This document shows positions 17,460-25,570 of a stretch of 64,000 nucleotides of DNA, in pieces. The translations under genes and the position numbers were made by a program. Positions within the stretch are counted from its first letter, which is position 1. Each line of letters opens with the position of its first letter. Under the pieces are notes generated by a model. It saw nothing but the letters and a program-made list of their open reading frames with translations. It did no database searches and was not told the DNA's origin. This stretch comes from DAITBA01 sp036824005. GTDB lineage: Bacteria > Pseudomonadota > Gammaproteobacteria > Burkholderiales > Rhodocyclaceae. The stretch covers positions 1-64,000 of the forward strand of contig DAITBA010000004.1 of NCBI GenBank assembly GCA_036824005.1. Direction: 5' to 3'.

Positions 17460-18623
17460 TCAGGGCTCACCTCCGGCCCGAAGAGGGGCGGACTCGGGCC
17501 CGTTGCCCGGCTCGGAGCCGGCGCTGCGGCGCGTGGCGGCGAGGGCGTGGGCATAAGCGGCAAGCGAATTGGAATCGATGGCAGCGCGCAGCTCACGCAT
17601 GAGCTGCTGGTAGAAGAACAGGTTATGAATGGTATTCAGGCGCGCGCCGAGGATCTCGTTCACGCGCTGCAAGTGATGGAGATAGGCACGGGTGAAGTTG
17701 CGGCAGGTGTAGCAGGCACAGGTCTCGTCCAGGGGCAGGGTGTCGTCGCGATAGCGCGCATTGCGGATCTTGATGTCGCCATGACGGGTGAACAGCCAGC
17801 CGTTGCGCGCGTTGCGGGTCGGCAGCACGCAGTCGAACAAGTCGATACCGTGCATCACGGCGTGCACAATGTCCTCCGGCGTGCCCACGCCCATCAGATA
17901 GCGCGGGCTGTCCGCGGGCAGGCGCGGCGCCGTGTGGACGACGATGCGCTGCATGTCCGGCTTCGGCTCGCCGACCGAGAGACCGCCGATGGCGTAGCCG
18001 TGAAAGCCGATCGACGTCAGCCCGGCCAGCGACTCCTCGCGCAGGTCCTCGTAGACGCTGCCCTGGACGATGCCGAACAGCGCATTCGGGTTGGCATCGC
18101 GGTCGAACGCGTCGCGCGAACGGCGCGCCCAGCGCACGGACATGCGCATGGATCGCGCGGCCTGCTCGGGACTGGCGGGGAAGGGCGTGCACTCGTCGAA
18201 CACCATGACGATGTCCGAATCGAGCACGCGCTGGATGCGCATCGACTCCTCGGGGCTGAGAAACAGGCGGTCGCCATTGATCGGGGAGGCGAAATGCACG
18301 CCCTCTTCGGTGATCTTGCGCAGCGCGCCGAGACTGAAGACCTGGAACCCACCCGAGTCGGTGAGCAGCGGCCCGTCCCAGCCCATGAATCGGTGAAGCC
18401 CGCCATGCCGTTCGATTACACCAAGACCCGGTCGCAGCCAGAGATGGAAGGTGTTGCCGAGCACGATCTGGGCGCCGAGTTCGGTCAGCTCCCGGGGGGC
18501 CATCGCCTTGACCGTGCCGTAGGTCCCGACAGGCATGAAGGCAGGCGTATCCACCCGCCCGTGGGCAAGTGTCAGCACGGCGCGCCGCGCCGGGCCGCTG
18601 CGGGCGAGGATGTCGAACTTCAT
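17460..18623 (-). CDS. tgt: tRNA-guanine(34) transglycosylase
   Basis: The 387-aa enzyme exchanges guanine 34 for preQ1 in Asp, Asn, His and Tyr tRNAs. The catalytic-core segments LLTDSGGFQVFSLG and GYAIGGLSVGEP are present, and the C-terminal zinc site is CACYTC followed by a downstream cysteine/histidine. The start ATG at 18621-18623 overlaps the queA stop (ATGA). It is followed by yajC, so queA-tgt-yajC-secDF form one likely operon. Confidence 0.96.
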   Translation of the reverse strand: MKFDILARSGPARRAVLTLAHGRVDTPAFMPVGTYGTVKAMAPRELTELGAQIVLGNTFHLWLRPGLGVIERHGGLHRFMGWDGPLLTDSGGFQVFSLGALRKITEEGVHFASPINGDRLFLSPEESMRIQRVLDSDIVMVFDECTPFPASPEQAARSMRMSVRWARRSRDAFDRDANPNALFGIVQGSVYEDLREESLAGLTSIGFHGYAIGGLSVGEPKPDMQRIVVHTAPRLPADSPRYLMGVGTPEDIVHAVMHGIDLFDCVLPTRNARNGWLFTRHGDIKIRNARYRDDTLPLDETCACYTCRNFTRAYLHHLQRVNEILGARLNTIHNLFFYQQLMRELRAAIDSNSLAAYAHALAATRRSAGSEPGNGPESAPLRAGGEP

Positions 18624-19651
18624 CGATCGGCGCGGACGATGCACATGGCATCGCCATAACTGAAGAAGCGGTAGCCGTTCGTGATCGCGTGGCGGTAGGC
18701 ACTGCGGATGCAATCGTGCCCGCCGAAGGCGCAGACGAGCATGAGCAGTGTCGACCGGGGCAGGTGGAAATTCGTGATCAGACAATCGACAACCTGGAAG
18801 CGGAAGCCGGGCAGGATGAACAGATCCGTTTCTCCTGCGCCGGCAGCCAGTTCGCCCTCCTGGGCCGCCGCCTCCAGGGTGCGTACACTGGTGGTGCCGA
18901 CGGCGACGACACGTCCGCCGCGCCGACGGCAGTGTTGGATCGCCGCGACGGCATCAGCCGGCAGAATATAGCGCTCGCGGTGCATGCGGTGCTCGGCGAG
19001 GTTGCTCACTCGCACCGGCTGGAACGTTCCCGCACCGACGTGCAGCGTCAGGAAGGCGAAGGTGACGCCGCGTGCGCGCAGCGTGTGGAGCAGCGCGTCA
19101 TCGAAATGCAGGCCGGCAGTCGGCGCCGCGACCGAACCGGGCGTGCGGGCGTAAATTGTCTGGTAGCGCGACTCGTCGCGGGGTTCCGCCGGGCGGTCGA
19201 TGTACGGCGGCAGTGGCAGCCTGCCGTGCCGCTCGAGCAGCGCGAGCGTGTCCTCCTCGGCAAGAAAGCGCAGGTGGAAGAACTCGCCGCTGCGTTCGAT
19301 CACCTCGACCTCGACGCCGCCTTCGAGGGAGAGCCTTTCGCCAGGGTGCGGTTTGTGGCTGGCGCGCAGTTGCGCCAGCACGTCGTGGTCTCCGATGAGA
19401 CGCTCCACCAGCACTTCGATTTTGCCGCCGCTGGCTTTCGTCCCGAACAGGCGCGCGTGAATCACCCGTGTGTCATTGAACACGAGCAGATCTTCTGGGC
19501 GCAGCAGCTCCGGCAAGTCTTCGAACCTGCGGTCGTGCAGCGATTGCCCATCGACGACCAACAGGCGGCTCGCGCCACGCTGCGGCGGTGGATACTGGGC
19601 GACCAACTGCGGCGGCAGATCGTAATCGAAATCCTCAAGCCGGAGGGGCAT
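18620..19651 (-). CDS. queA: S-adenosylmethionine:tRNA ribosyltransferase-isomerase
   Basis: The 343-aa QueA builds epoxyqueuosine on tRNA from preQ1-tRNA and S-adenosylmethionine. Typical landmarks are DFDYDLPPQLVAQYP at the start, LLVFNDTRVIHARLFG, the central YQTIYARTPGSVAAPTAGLH, and NFHLPRSTLLMLV near the C-terminus. The gene is coupled to tgt by ATGA overlap. Length is normal. Confidence 0.96.
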   Translation of the reverse strand: MPLRLEDFDYDLPPQLVAQYPPPQRGASRLLVVDGQSLHDRRFEDLPELLRPEDLLVFNDTRVIHARLFGTKASGGKIEVLVERLIGDHDVLAQLRASHKPHPGERLSLEGGVEVEVIERSGEFFHLRFLAEEDTLALLERHGRLPLPPYIDRPAEPRDESRYQTIYARTPGSVAAPTAGLHFDDALLHTLRARGVTFAFLTLHVGAGTFQPVRVSNLAEHRMHRERYILPADAVAAIQHCRRRGGRVVAVGTTSVRTLEAAAQEGELAAGAGETDLFILPGFRFQVVDCLITNFHLPRSTLLMLVCAFGGHDCIRSAYRHAITNGYRFFSYGDAMCIVRADR

Positions 19652-19760
19652 CGGCGCGTGGCTGCCAAACTTGAAGGTGGTTTATCGTTGCGAGATAATA
19701 CGCGGCCTTTGCCAGGCGGGCGGTGGGGGATTATCTCATCATTGCGGGTTCGTCCGCGCA

Positions 19761-19976
19761 GCAGGTATGGCGGACTCGGTAGACGCAGCGGACTCACAAT
19801 CTGCCGCCTGCGGCAGATTGCGGCGTAGGCTAACCTGCGTGGGCAGGTTAGGCCGCGCAGCGGCGGCCGGAGGCACAATCTGCCGCCTGCGGCAGATTGC
19901 GGCGTAGGCTAACCTGCGTGGGCAGGTTAGGCCGCGCAGCGGCGGCCGGAGGCACAATCCGCCGACCGCAGCACCA
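19761..19976 (+). pseudogene. tRNA-Leu relic interrupted by tandem repeats
   Basis: Bases 19761-19801 match the first half of the intact tRNA-Leu at 19989 almost exactly (tatggcggactcggtagacg versus the intact atggcggaatcggtagacg), through the D-arm and into the anticodon arm. The anticodon stem-loop would close as GCGGA/TCCGC only if the two 79-bp repeats at 19795-19952 are removed. After them come the 3' anticodon stem and an ACCA-ending tail (19953-19976), with no variable or T arm. It cannot fold into a tRNA and is therefore a relic. Confidence 0.55.
19795..19952. repeat. Two tandem 79-bp palindromic repeats
   Basis: Two copies (19795-19873 and 19874-19952), identical by eye, are followed by the first seven bases of a third. 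Each unit contains three inverted repeats: aatctgccgc/gcggcagatt with a 2-nt loop, taacctgc/gcaggtta, and ggccgc/gcggcc. There is no variable spacer, so it is not a CRISPR array. Placement inside a tRNA-like sequence is notable. Confidence 0.75.
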
Positions 19977-19988
19977 AGATGATACAAA

Positions 19989-20075
19989 GCCGGGATGGCG
20001 GAATCGGTAGACGCAGCGGACTCAAAATCCGCCGGTGGCGACACCATGAGAGTTCGAGTCTCTCTCCCGGCACCA
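19989..20075 (+). tRNA. tRNA-Leu (anticodon CAA)
   Basis: The 87-nt sequence includes an encoded CCA. The acceptor stem is GCCGGGA paired with TCCCGGC. The anticodon stem GCGGA/TCCGC closes a loop CTCAAAA, giving anticodon CAA. A long class II variable arm (GGTGGCGACACC) and T-loop GTTCGAGTC follow, all as expected for tRNA-Leu. It lies between queA and the FNR-box-preceded cytochrome gene. Confidence 0.95.
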
Positions 20076-20163
20076 GCGCTGCACCCGCGTCCGGCGCGCC
20101 GCGCATCGTGCCGCGCGGCGAGGCGAACTGCCTGCCAAGGGTCGATTCAGACATCCGGACGGA

Positions 20164-20177
20164 TTGACGCAAGTCAA
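20164..20177 (+). promoter_or_regulatory. FNR/DNR-type palindrome
   Basis: TTGACgcaaGTCAA is a perfect 5-4-5 palindrome, close to the FNR/ANR/DNR consensus TTGAT-N4-ATCAA. It lies about 75 bp before the diheme cytochrome ATG at 20252, suggesting control by oxygen or NO. Confidence 0.65.
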
Positions 20178-20251
20178 CATGCGCCCAGGGGGCTGGGTGC
20201 GACCATCGTCGTTGCAACGGTTTCATAAACAGTCATACGTGGAGACATGAA

Positions 20252-20863
20252 ATGAAGAACGTGCTGCGGGCGGTGTGCGGAGGCCTCCTGTCCCTTGCTT
20301 CGTTGAACGGGGTTGCCGCCGATTGCAACCAGGACATGACCAATCGGGCGATCCATTTGTGCGCCCGATGCCACGGCGAGAACGGCAAGAGCCCGGCCGC
20401 GGTGTTTCCGTCGATTGCCGCTCAGCAGCCGTTGTATCTCGAGGCGCAGATGAAATCCTACCGGGACCAGACGCGCATCGATCCCGACCCGGCGGCTTAC
20501 ATGTGGGGTGTTTCGGCTTTGCTCGACGATGCGACAATCAAAGGCCTGGCGGAATACTATGCCCAGCAGCCGCCCGCCCCGGGGAAATCCGGTCCGGCGA
20601 AGCTTGTCGCCAAGGGAAAGCAGATCTATGAGTCCGGCATTCCAGCCAAGAACGTCATTCCCTGTGCCCAGTGCCACGGCGAAAAAGCCGAGGGCGCTTC
20701 GATCTTCCCGCGCCTGGCCGGCCAGCATGCGGCTTACCTTACGAAGCAGCTTCAGGTGTTCCGCACCAAACTCCGTCCCCATGGCGTCGTCATGAGCGGA
20801 GAGGTCAAAAACATGACGCGAGACGAAATGGAGGCTGTCGCGGCCTACCTGCAATCCCTGTAG
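20252..20863 (+). CDS. Diheme c-type cytochrome (c4-like)
   Basis: The 203-aa periplasmic protein has a signal peptide (about residues 1-23, ending GVAA) and two CXXCH heme sites: CARCH at 37-41 and CAQCH at 138-142. Two homologous class I domains, with FPSIAAQQPLYLEAQM and FPRLAGQHAAYLTKQL after the hemes, are the c4/c5-type signature. Such proteins carry electrons to terminal reductases. The upstream FNR-type box and the position at the edge of the nir genes suggest a denitrification electron carrier. Confidence 0.85.
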   Translation: MKNVLRAVCGGLLSLASLNGVAADCNQDMTNRAIHLCARCHGENGKSPAAVFPSIAAQQPLYLEAQMKSYRDQTRIDPDPAAYMWGVSALLDDATIKGLAEYYAQQPPAPGKSGPAKLVAKGKQIYESGIPAKNVIPCAQCHGEKAEGASIFPRLAGQHAAYLTKQLQVFRTKLRPHGVVMSGEVKNMTRDEMEAVAAYLQSL

Positions 20864-20973
20864 ACATCCGTCGAAACCGGCGTCGCGCGCGGGCCGAGGC
20901 TGTGTCGATTGCCTGCGCCGGCCGAGGTTGCCGCGACGTCTGAGTTGGCAATCCGGCCCGGCGCACCGTGAGC

Positions 20974-21948
20974 ATGGGCAAACGCGGCGAACTTCACCCG
21001 CAGGCGCGCGCGTTTCTCGAGATCATCGAGCGACCTGGGGCACCGCTTTTTCACGCCTTGAGCGTTGCCGAGCAGCGCGAGGCATCCACCAAACTGCACT
21101 TTGCCTTCCGTCGCCCGGCACCAGCCGTCGGCGGTGTCAGCGAGGCGTGGATGTCGCGACCGGCGGCGACCGGCGGCGATCTGCGCTTCCGTGCGTATCG
21201 TCCGCTTGGCGCTTCCCCGGAGGACGCGTTACCCGTACTGGTGTATTTCCACGGCGGCGGCTGGACGGTAGGAAACATCGACAGCTACGACGTGCTGTGC
21301 CGGGAACTCGCGAACAAGTCGCGCTGTGCCGTCGTTTCCGTCGCCTATCGCCTGGCGCCGGAGCACAAGTTCCCGGTGGCGGTGGACGACGCACTGTTCG
21401 CGGTTGGCTGGGTGGCGGACAACGCGCAACTGTTGTGCGTTGATGGGCAGCGGATTGCGGTCGGCGGCGACAGTGCCGGCGGCAATCTCGCCACCGTCGC
21501 GGCCTTGCTGGCGCGCGAGCGCGGTCAGCCACGGATCGCATTTCAGCTTCTGATCTATCCGGCTACCGACCAGCGCGGGGGGAGCGCGTCTCACGCCGAT
21601 TTCGCTCAAGGCCATCTGCTGACGCAGGAGTCGATTCGTCACTTTCAGCGGTGCTATCTCCGCGGCGAGGAAGACCGGCTGGACTGGCGCGCTTCGCCCC
21701 TGCTTGCGCCGCGGCTCGCGTCGTTGCCGCCGGCGCTGATCCTCACCGCCAGCCACGATCCGCTGATCGATGATTGCGAGGCGTATGCGAAACGCTTGGC
21801 AGCGGAAGGTGTCGACGTCACGTATTCATGCTACGAAGGCATGATTCACGGCTTCTTCACCCTGGGCAAAGCCTTCGACGCCGCCAACGCGGCCGTGGAC
21901 GAAGCCGCCCGCACCCTCGCGCGATATCTGCGCGGGACGGCACAGTAA
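20974..21948 (+). CDS. Alpha/beta hydrolase of the hormone-sensitive-lipase family
   Basis: The 324-aa esterase carries the oxyanion motif YFHGGGWTVG and the nucleophile elbow GGDSAGGNLA. Its acid and base residues are LTASHDPLIDD and MIHGFFTLG near the C-terminus. No signal peptide is seen. A GTG six bases upstream (20968) is an alternative start. It is not obviously linked to denitrification and seems to be a passenger between the cytochrome gene and the nir genes. The substrate is unknown. Confidence 0.85.
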   Translation: MGKRGELHPQARAFLEIIERPGAPLFHALSVAEQREASTKLHFAFRRPAPAVGGVSEAWMSRPAATGGDLRFRAYRPLGASPEDALPVLVYFHGGGWTVGNIDSYDVLCRELANKSRCAVVSVAYRLAPEHKFPVAVDDALFAVGWVADNAQLLCVDGQRIAVGGDSAGGNLATVAALLARERGQPRIAFQLLIYPATDQRGGSASHADFAQGHLLTQESIRHFQRCYLRGEEDRLDWRASPLLAPRLASLPPALILTASHDPLIDDCEAYAKRLAAEGVDVTYSCYEGMIHGFFTLGKAFDAANAAVDEAARTLARYLRGTAQ

Positions 21949-21961
21949 AGATGCGGATGCG

Positions 21962-22825
21962 TTAGCCTGCGGCGCTTGCTGCGGGGCTGCACTCCCGCGC
22001 GGGCAGTGGCGGGAACCAGGACAGCTTATCGTGCAGGCTCACGACCTTGCCGACGATGATCAGCGTCGGCGGCTTGATGCCGGCCGCCCGCGTCTGGTCG
22101 GCGAGCGTGGCGATCGTGCCGGTGACGACCTGCTGCGCGGCGGTGGTGGCGTGGCGTATCGCGGCGGCTGGCGTATTGGCCGGCAGACCGTGGGCGATGA
22201 GCTTGCGCCCGATCTCCTCCAGGGCGCCGACGCCCATATAGATAACCACCGTCTGGTTCGGCCGGGCAAGCGTGGCCCAGTCGAGATTGCAGGTGCCGTC
22301 CTTGAGATGGCCGGTCACGAATACGCAGGCCTGGGCGAAGTCGCGGTGCGTCAGGGGAATGCCGCTGTAGGCGGCCGCCCCGGAGGCCGCCGTCACGCCG
22401 GGGACGATCTCGAACGGGATACCCGCCTTGACCAGGTCCTCCACTTCCTCGCCGCCCCGGCCGAAGATAAATGGGTCACCGCCCTTTAGCCGGATCACGC
22501 TCAATCCGCGCCGGGCCAACTGTACCAAGAGCGCGTTGATCTCCTGCTGCGGCAGCGTGTGGCTGCCGGCTTCCTTGCCGACATAGTGGCGCTCGGCGCC
22601 GGCCGGCGCCAGATCGACAATGCCGGCGCCGATCAAATGATCATAGACAATGGCGTCGCCACTGGCGATCAGCCGTGCGGCCCGCAACGTCAGCAATTCC
22701 GGGTCGCCGGGTCCGCCGCCAACGAGATAGACGACACCCCCCCGCGGGCGGGTCTTGCCCGGATTGCGCAAAAAATGTAACGTGCCGTCCGCTGCTTGTG
22801 TTGCCGCGTCGCCATTCGAATTCAT
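21962..22825 (-). CDS. cobA: Uroporphyrinogen-III C-methyltransferase (CobA/NirE type)
   Basis: The 287-aa SUMT uses S-adenosylmethionine twice to turn uroporphyrinogen III into precorrin-2, the entry to siroheme and heme d1. Motifs are VYLVGGGPGDPELLTLRA near the start, VIRLKGGDPFIFGRGGEE, and VPGVTAASGAAAYSGIPLTHRD. There is no CysG-type dehydrogenase domain. It is divergent from the first nirS and shares a spacer holding an FNR-type box, so it is probably the nirE-equivalent of this d1 cluster. A much longer frame in phase upstream runs antisense through nirS and is not real. Confidence 0.9.
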   Translation of the reverse strand: MNSNGDAATQAADGTLHFLRNPGKTRPRGGVVYLVGGGPGDPELLTLRAARLIASGDAIVYDHLIGAGIVDLAPAGAERHYVGKEAGSHTLPQQEINALLVQLARRGLSVIRLKGGDPFIFGRGGEEVEDLVKAGIPFEIVPGVTAASGAAAYSGIPLTHRDFAQACVFVTGHLKDGTCNLDWATLARPNQTVVIYMGVGALEEIGRKLIAHGLPANTPAAAIRHATTAAQQVVTGTIATLADQTRAAGIKPPTLIIVGKVVSLHDKLSWFPPLPARECSPAASAAG

Positions 22826-23009
22826 GGGGCGGAAGTATCCGTCAAGTCGGGTTTCTCCGCCAGTCTCGGAGCCGTGGCAGGACGATGGCCTGGGGTGGGT
22901 GCAGGCGCCAACGGCCGGTGGCCAGGGCCGTACAAGCCCGGTTCTGCGGATTGGTCCCGGAGCGCCCGGCGAAACGGACGGCAACACAGTGCTCGGCGAT
23001 CGGCCAGAT

Positions 23010-23023
23010 TTGACGCAGATCAA
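23010..23023 (+). promoter_or_regulatory. FNR/DNR-type box upstream of the first nirS
   Basis: TTGACgcagATCAA has one mismatch to a perfect palindrome. It lies about 82 bp before the nirS ATG at 23105 and within the 279-bp spacer shared with the divergent SUMT gene, so it could act on either. Confidence 0.65.
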
Positions 23024-23104
23024 TGAATGAGGGTCTGATAAAGACGAGTCTTGCGCCGTTGTGAAAGTCGGGTTTTTTCTACGGTTTTTCTTGGGGGGGA
23101 ATGT

Positions 23105-24790
23105 ATGAAGACGCGTAAGGTGTTCACGCATGCGGTGTTGCCCATGGCGCTGGCCGGGGCCTTTAACGTTGCTTGGGCGCAGGCGGAAGCGCCAACGTTG
23201 ACCAACGATGAAAAGGCGACTGCCAAGAAGATCTACTTCGAGCGCTGCGCCGGCTGCCACGGTGTGCTGCGCAAGGGCGCCACGGGCAAGAACCTCGAAC
23301 CGACCTGGACGAAGAAGCTTCCCGATGGCTCCACCCAGGACGGCGGCACGCTCAAGCTGGGCACCAATCGCCTCGAGAAGATCATCGCGCTCGGCACCGA
23401 GGGCGGGATGGTGAACTTCGACGACATCCTGACTAAAGAAGAGATCAATCTCATGGCGCGTTACATCCAGACCACGCCGGATGTACCCCCAGAGTTCAGC
23501 ATGAAGGACATGACCGAAACCTGGAAAGTTATCGTTCCGGTCGATCAACGTCCGAAGAAACAGATGAACAAGATCAACCTCAAGAACGTGTTCTCGGTGA
23601 CGCTGCGGGACACGGGTGAGGTGGCACTGATCGACGGCGACACGAAACAGATCGTCAACATCGTTAAAACCGGCTATGCCGTGCACATCTCGCGCCTGTC
23701 CAAATCCGGCCGTTACGTGTACGTCATCGGCCGCGACGGTCGCCTGTCGCTGATCGATCTGTGGATGGAGAAGCCAGCGGTGGTCGCCGAGGTGAAAGTG
23801 GGCTTCGATGCGCGCTCGGTCGATACCTCCAAGTTCAAGGGCTTCGAAGACAAGTACGCTATCGCCGGCTCCTACTGGCCGCCCCAGTACGTGGTCATGG
23901 AGGGCGAGACCCTGAAGCCGCTGAAGATCATGTCCACCCGGGGCATGACCGTGGACGGCGAGTACCACCCCGAGCCGCGGGTGGCCTCCATCGTCTCCTC
24001 CGAGATCAAGCCGGAGTGGGTGGTGAACATCAAGGAGACTGGCCAGATACTGCTGGTGGACTACGCGGACATCAAGAACCTGAAGGTTACCACCATCGAG
24101 TCGGCCAAGTTCCTGCACGACGGTGGCTGGGACGCCTCCAAGCGCTACTTTCTTGTGGCGGCCAATGCCTCCCACAAGATCGCCGCCGTGGATACCAAGG
24201 GAGGCAAGCTGGCTGCCCTGATCGACACGAAGAAGATCCCCCACCCGGGACGCGGGGCGAACTTCGTACATCCCAAGTTCGGCCCCGTGTGGGCGACGGG
24301 TCACCTCGGCGCCGATGTCGTGACGCTGATTTCTACGCCTTCGGACAAGCCGGCGGACGCCAAATTCAAGCAGCACAACTGGAAGGTGGTCGAGGAGCTC
24401 AAGATGCCGGGCGCCGGCAACCTGTTCGTCAAGACCCATCCCAAGTCCGGCCATCTGTGGGCTGACGTGCCGCAGAACCCCGAGCGCGACATCGCCGAAT
24501 CGGTCTACGTCTATGACATGAAGGACCTCTCCAAGGCGCCGAAGCAGCTCATGGTGGCCAAGGACTCCGGCCTGCCGCAGACCAAGGCCATCCGCCGCGC
24601 GGTGCACCCCGAGTACAGCGCCGACGGCACCGAGGTCTGGATTTCCATCTGGGGCGGCAAGACCGACCAGTCGGCCATCGTTGTCTATGACGACAAGACC
24701 TTGGCCGTGAAGAAGGTGATCACCGATCCGAAGATGATCACTCCGACCGGCAAGTTCAACGTCTACAATACGCAGCACGACATCTACTAA
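23105..24790 (+). CDS. nirS: Cytochrome cd1 nitrite reductase, copy 1
   Basis: This 561-aa periplasmic enzyme reduces nitrite to NO. It has a signal peptide (about 1-25), an N-terminal cytochrome c domain with CAGCH at 48-52, and an eight-bladed propeller that holds heme d1. The propeller has GYAVHISR (proximal His), EYHPEPRVA and FLHDGGW (the two distal His regions). The C-terminal MITPTGKFNVYNTQHDIY is typical of NirS. A second, divergent copy lies 4 kb downstream. I chose the ATG at 23105 for its signal peptide and for the purine-rich stretch before it. Confidence 0.95.
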   Translation: MKTRKVFTHAVLPMALAGAFNVAWAQAEAPTLTNDEKATAKKIYFERCAGCHGVLRKGATGKNLEPTWTKKLPDGSTQDGGTLKLGTNRLEKIIALGTEGGMVNFDDILTKEEINLMARYIQTTPDVPPEFSMKDMTETWKVIVPVDQRPKKQMNKINLKNVFSVTLRDTGEVALIDGDTKQIVNIVKTGYAVHISRLSKSGRYVYVIGRDGRLSLIDLWMEKPAVVAEVKVGFDARSVDTSKFKGFEDKYAIAGSYWPPQYVVMEGETLKPLKIMSTRGMTVDGEYHPEPRVASIVSSEIKPEWVVNIKETGQILLVDYADIKNLKVTTIESAKFLHDGGWDASKRYFLVAANASHKIAAVDTKGGKLAALIDTKKIPHPGRGANFVHPKFGPVWATGHLGADVVTLISTPSDKPADAKFKQHNWKVVEELKMPGAGNLFVKTHPKSGHLWADVPQNPERDIAESVYVYDMKDLSKAPKQLMVAKDSGLPQTKAIRRAVHPEYSADGTEVWISIWGGKTDQSAIVVYDDKTLAVKKVITDPKMITPTGKFNVYNTQHDIY

Positions 24791-24817
24791 GGCGCGCACG
24801 TATTGCCTGAAACGGAT

Positions 24818-24839
24818 TCCGGGGGCTCTGGCCCCCGGA
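24818..24839 (+). terminator. Hairpin after nirS copy 1
   Basis: tccgggggc, a 4-nt loop and gccccccgga-type arms form a strong GC hairpin 27 bp after the nirS stop. There is no T-run, so it could protect the 3' end or partly terminate rather than act as a classic terminator. Confidence 0.4.
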
Positions 24840-24916
24840 GTCGTGTTCAGGGCTGCTGTAGCCGGCTTACTCTAGCCCGGCAGATCGAATACCAAGAATT
24901 GTAGGGGGGCCATTTT

Positions 24917-25513
24917 ATGGCTGATCAAGGACGGAATGGCGGTGGGTTCTGGCGCGCATTGCGCTCGCCGAGTGCCCGCTACTCGCTGCTTACGCTACTC
25001 GTCGTGGGCTTTGTTGGCGGTATCATGTTCTGGGGCGGCTTCAATACTGGCATGGAAGCCACAAACACCCTGGAGTTCTGCATTTCGTGCCATGAAATGC
25101 ACGACACGGTGTATCAGGAGTACAAAAAGACCATCCATTACAGCAACCGTACCGGCGTGCGCGCCATTTGCTCCGACTGCCACGTGCCGAAGGACTGGGT
25201 GCACAAGATGGCGCGCAAGATCCAGGCGAGCAACGAGCTTTACGGCAAGGTGATGGGCACGATCAACACGCCAGAGAAGTTCGAGGCCAAACGGCTGGAA
25301 ATGGCCGAGCACGAATGGAAGCGCATGAAGGGCTCCGATTCGAGGGAGTGCCGCAACTGCCACAGCTTCGAAGGCATGAACCTGGAGAAGCAAAAGCAAC
25401 GCTCCAAGAAGCAGCACGAGATCGCGCTGGCGGACAAGAAGACCTGCATCGATTGCCACAAGGGCATCGCCCACCAGAAACCAAAGGGGATGAAGGACGA
25501 GGACGACGAGTAA
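24917..25513 (+). CDS. nirT: NapC/NirT-family tetraheme quinol dehydrogenase
   Basis: The 198-aa membrane-anchored cytochrome has one N-terminal helix (about 22-42, SLLTLLVVGFVGGIMFWGG). Four CXXCH sites follow: CISCH 55-59, CSDCH 85-89, CRNCH 145-149 and CIDCH 177-181. NapC/NirT proteins oxidise menaquinol or ubiquinol and pass electrons to periplasmic reductases. The position between nirS and the next heme protein supports a NirT role feeding NirS. The gene follows a gggggg-rich ribosome-binding region. Confidence 0.9.
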   Translation: MADQGRNGGGFWRALRSPSARYSLLTLLVVGFVGGIMFWGGFNTGMEATNTLEFCISCHEMHDTVYQEYKKTIHYSNRTGVRAICSDCHVPKDWVHKMARKIQASNELYGKVMGTINTPEKFEAKRLEMAEHEWKRMKGSDSRECRNCHSFEGMNLEKQKQRSKKQHEIALADKKTCIDCHKGIAHQKPKGMKDEDDE

Positions 25514-25570
25514 TCGCCGCCGTGCTTCGTGCGTTAAACCTGTACTCTTGTCATATCAAGGAGCAAAGCC

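Noticed and set aside
19795..19952. CRISPR array
   Set aside because: Units are contiguous and identical without variable spacers, and no cas gene is near.
22826..24799. Long minus-strand open frame continuing upstream of the SUMT gene across nirS
   Set aside because: It is antisense to the whole of nirS copy 1, which has clear family motifs; high GC makes such frames common.
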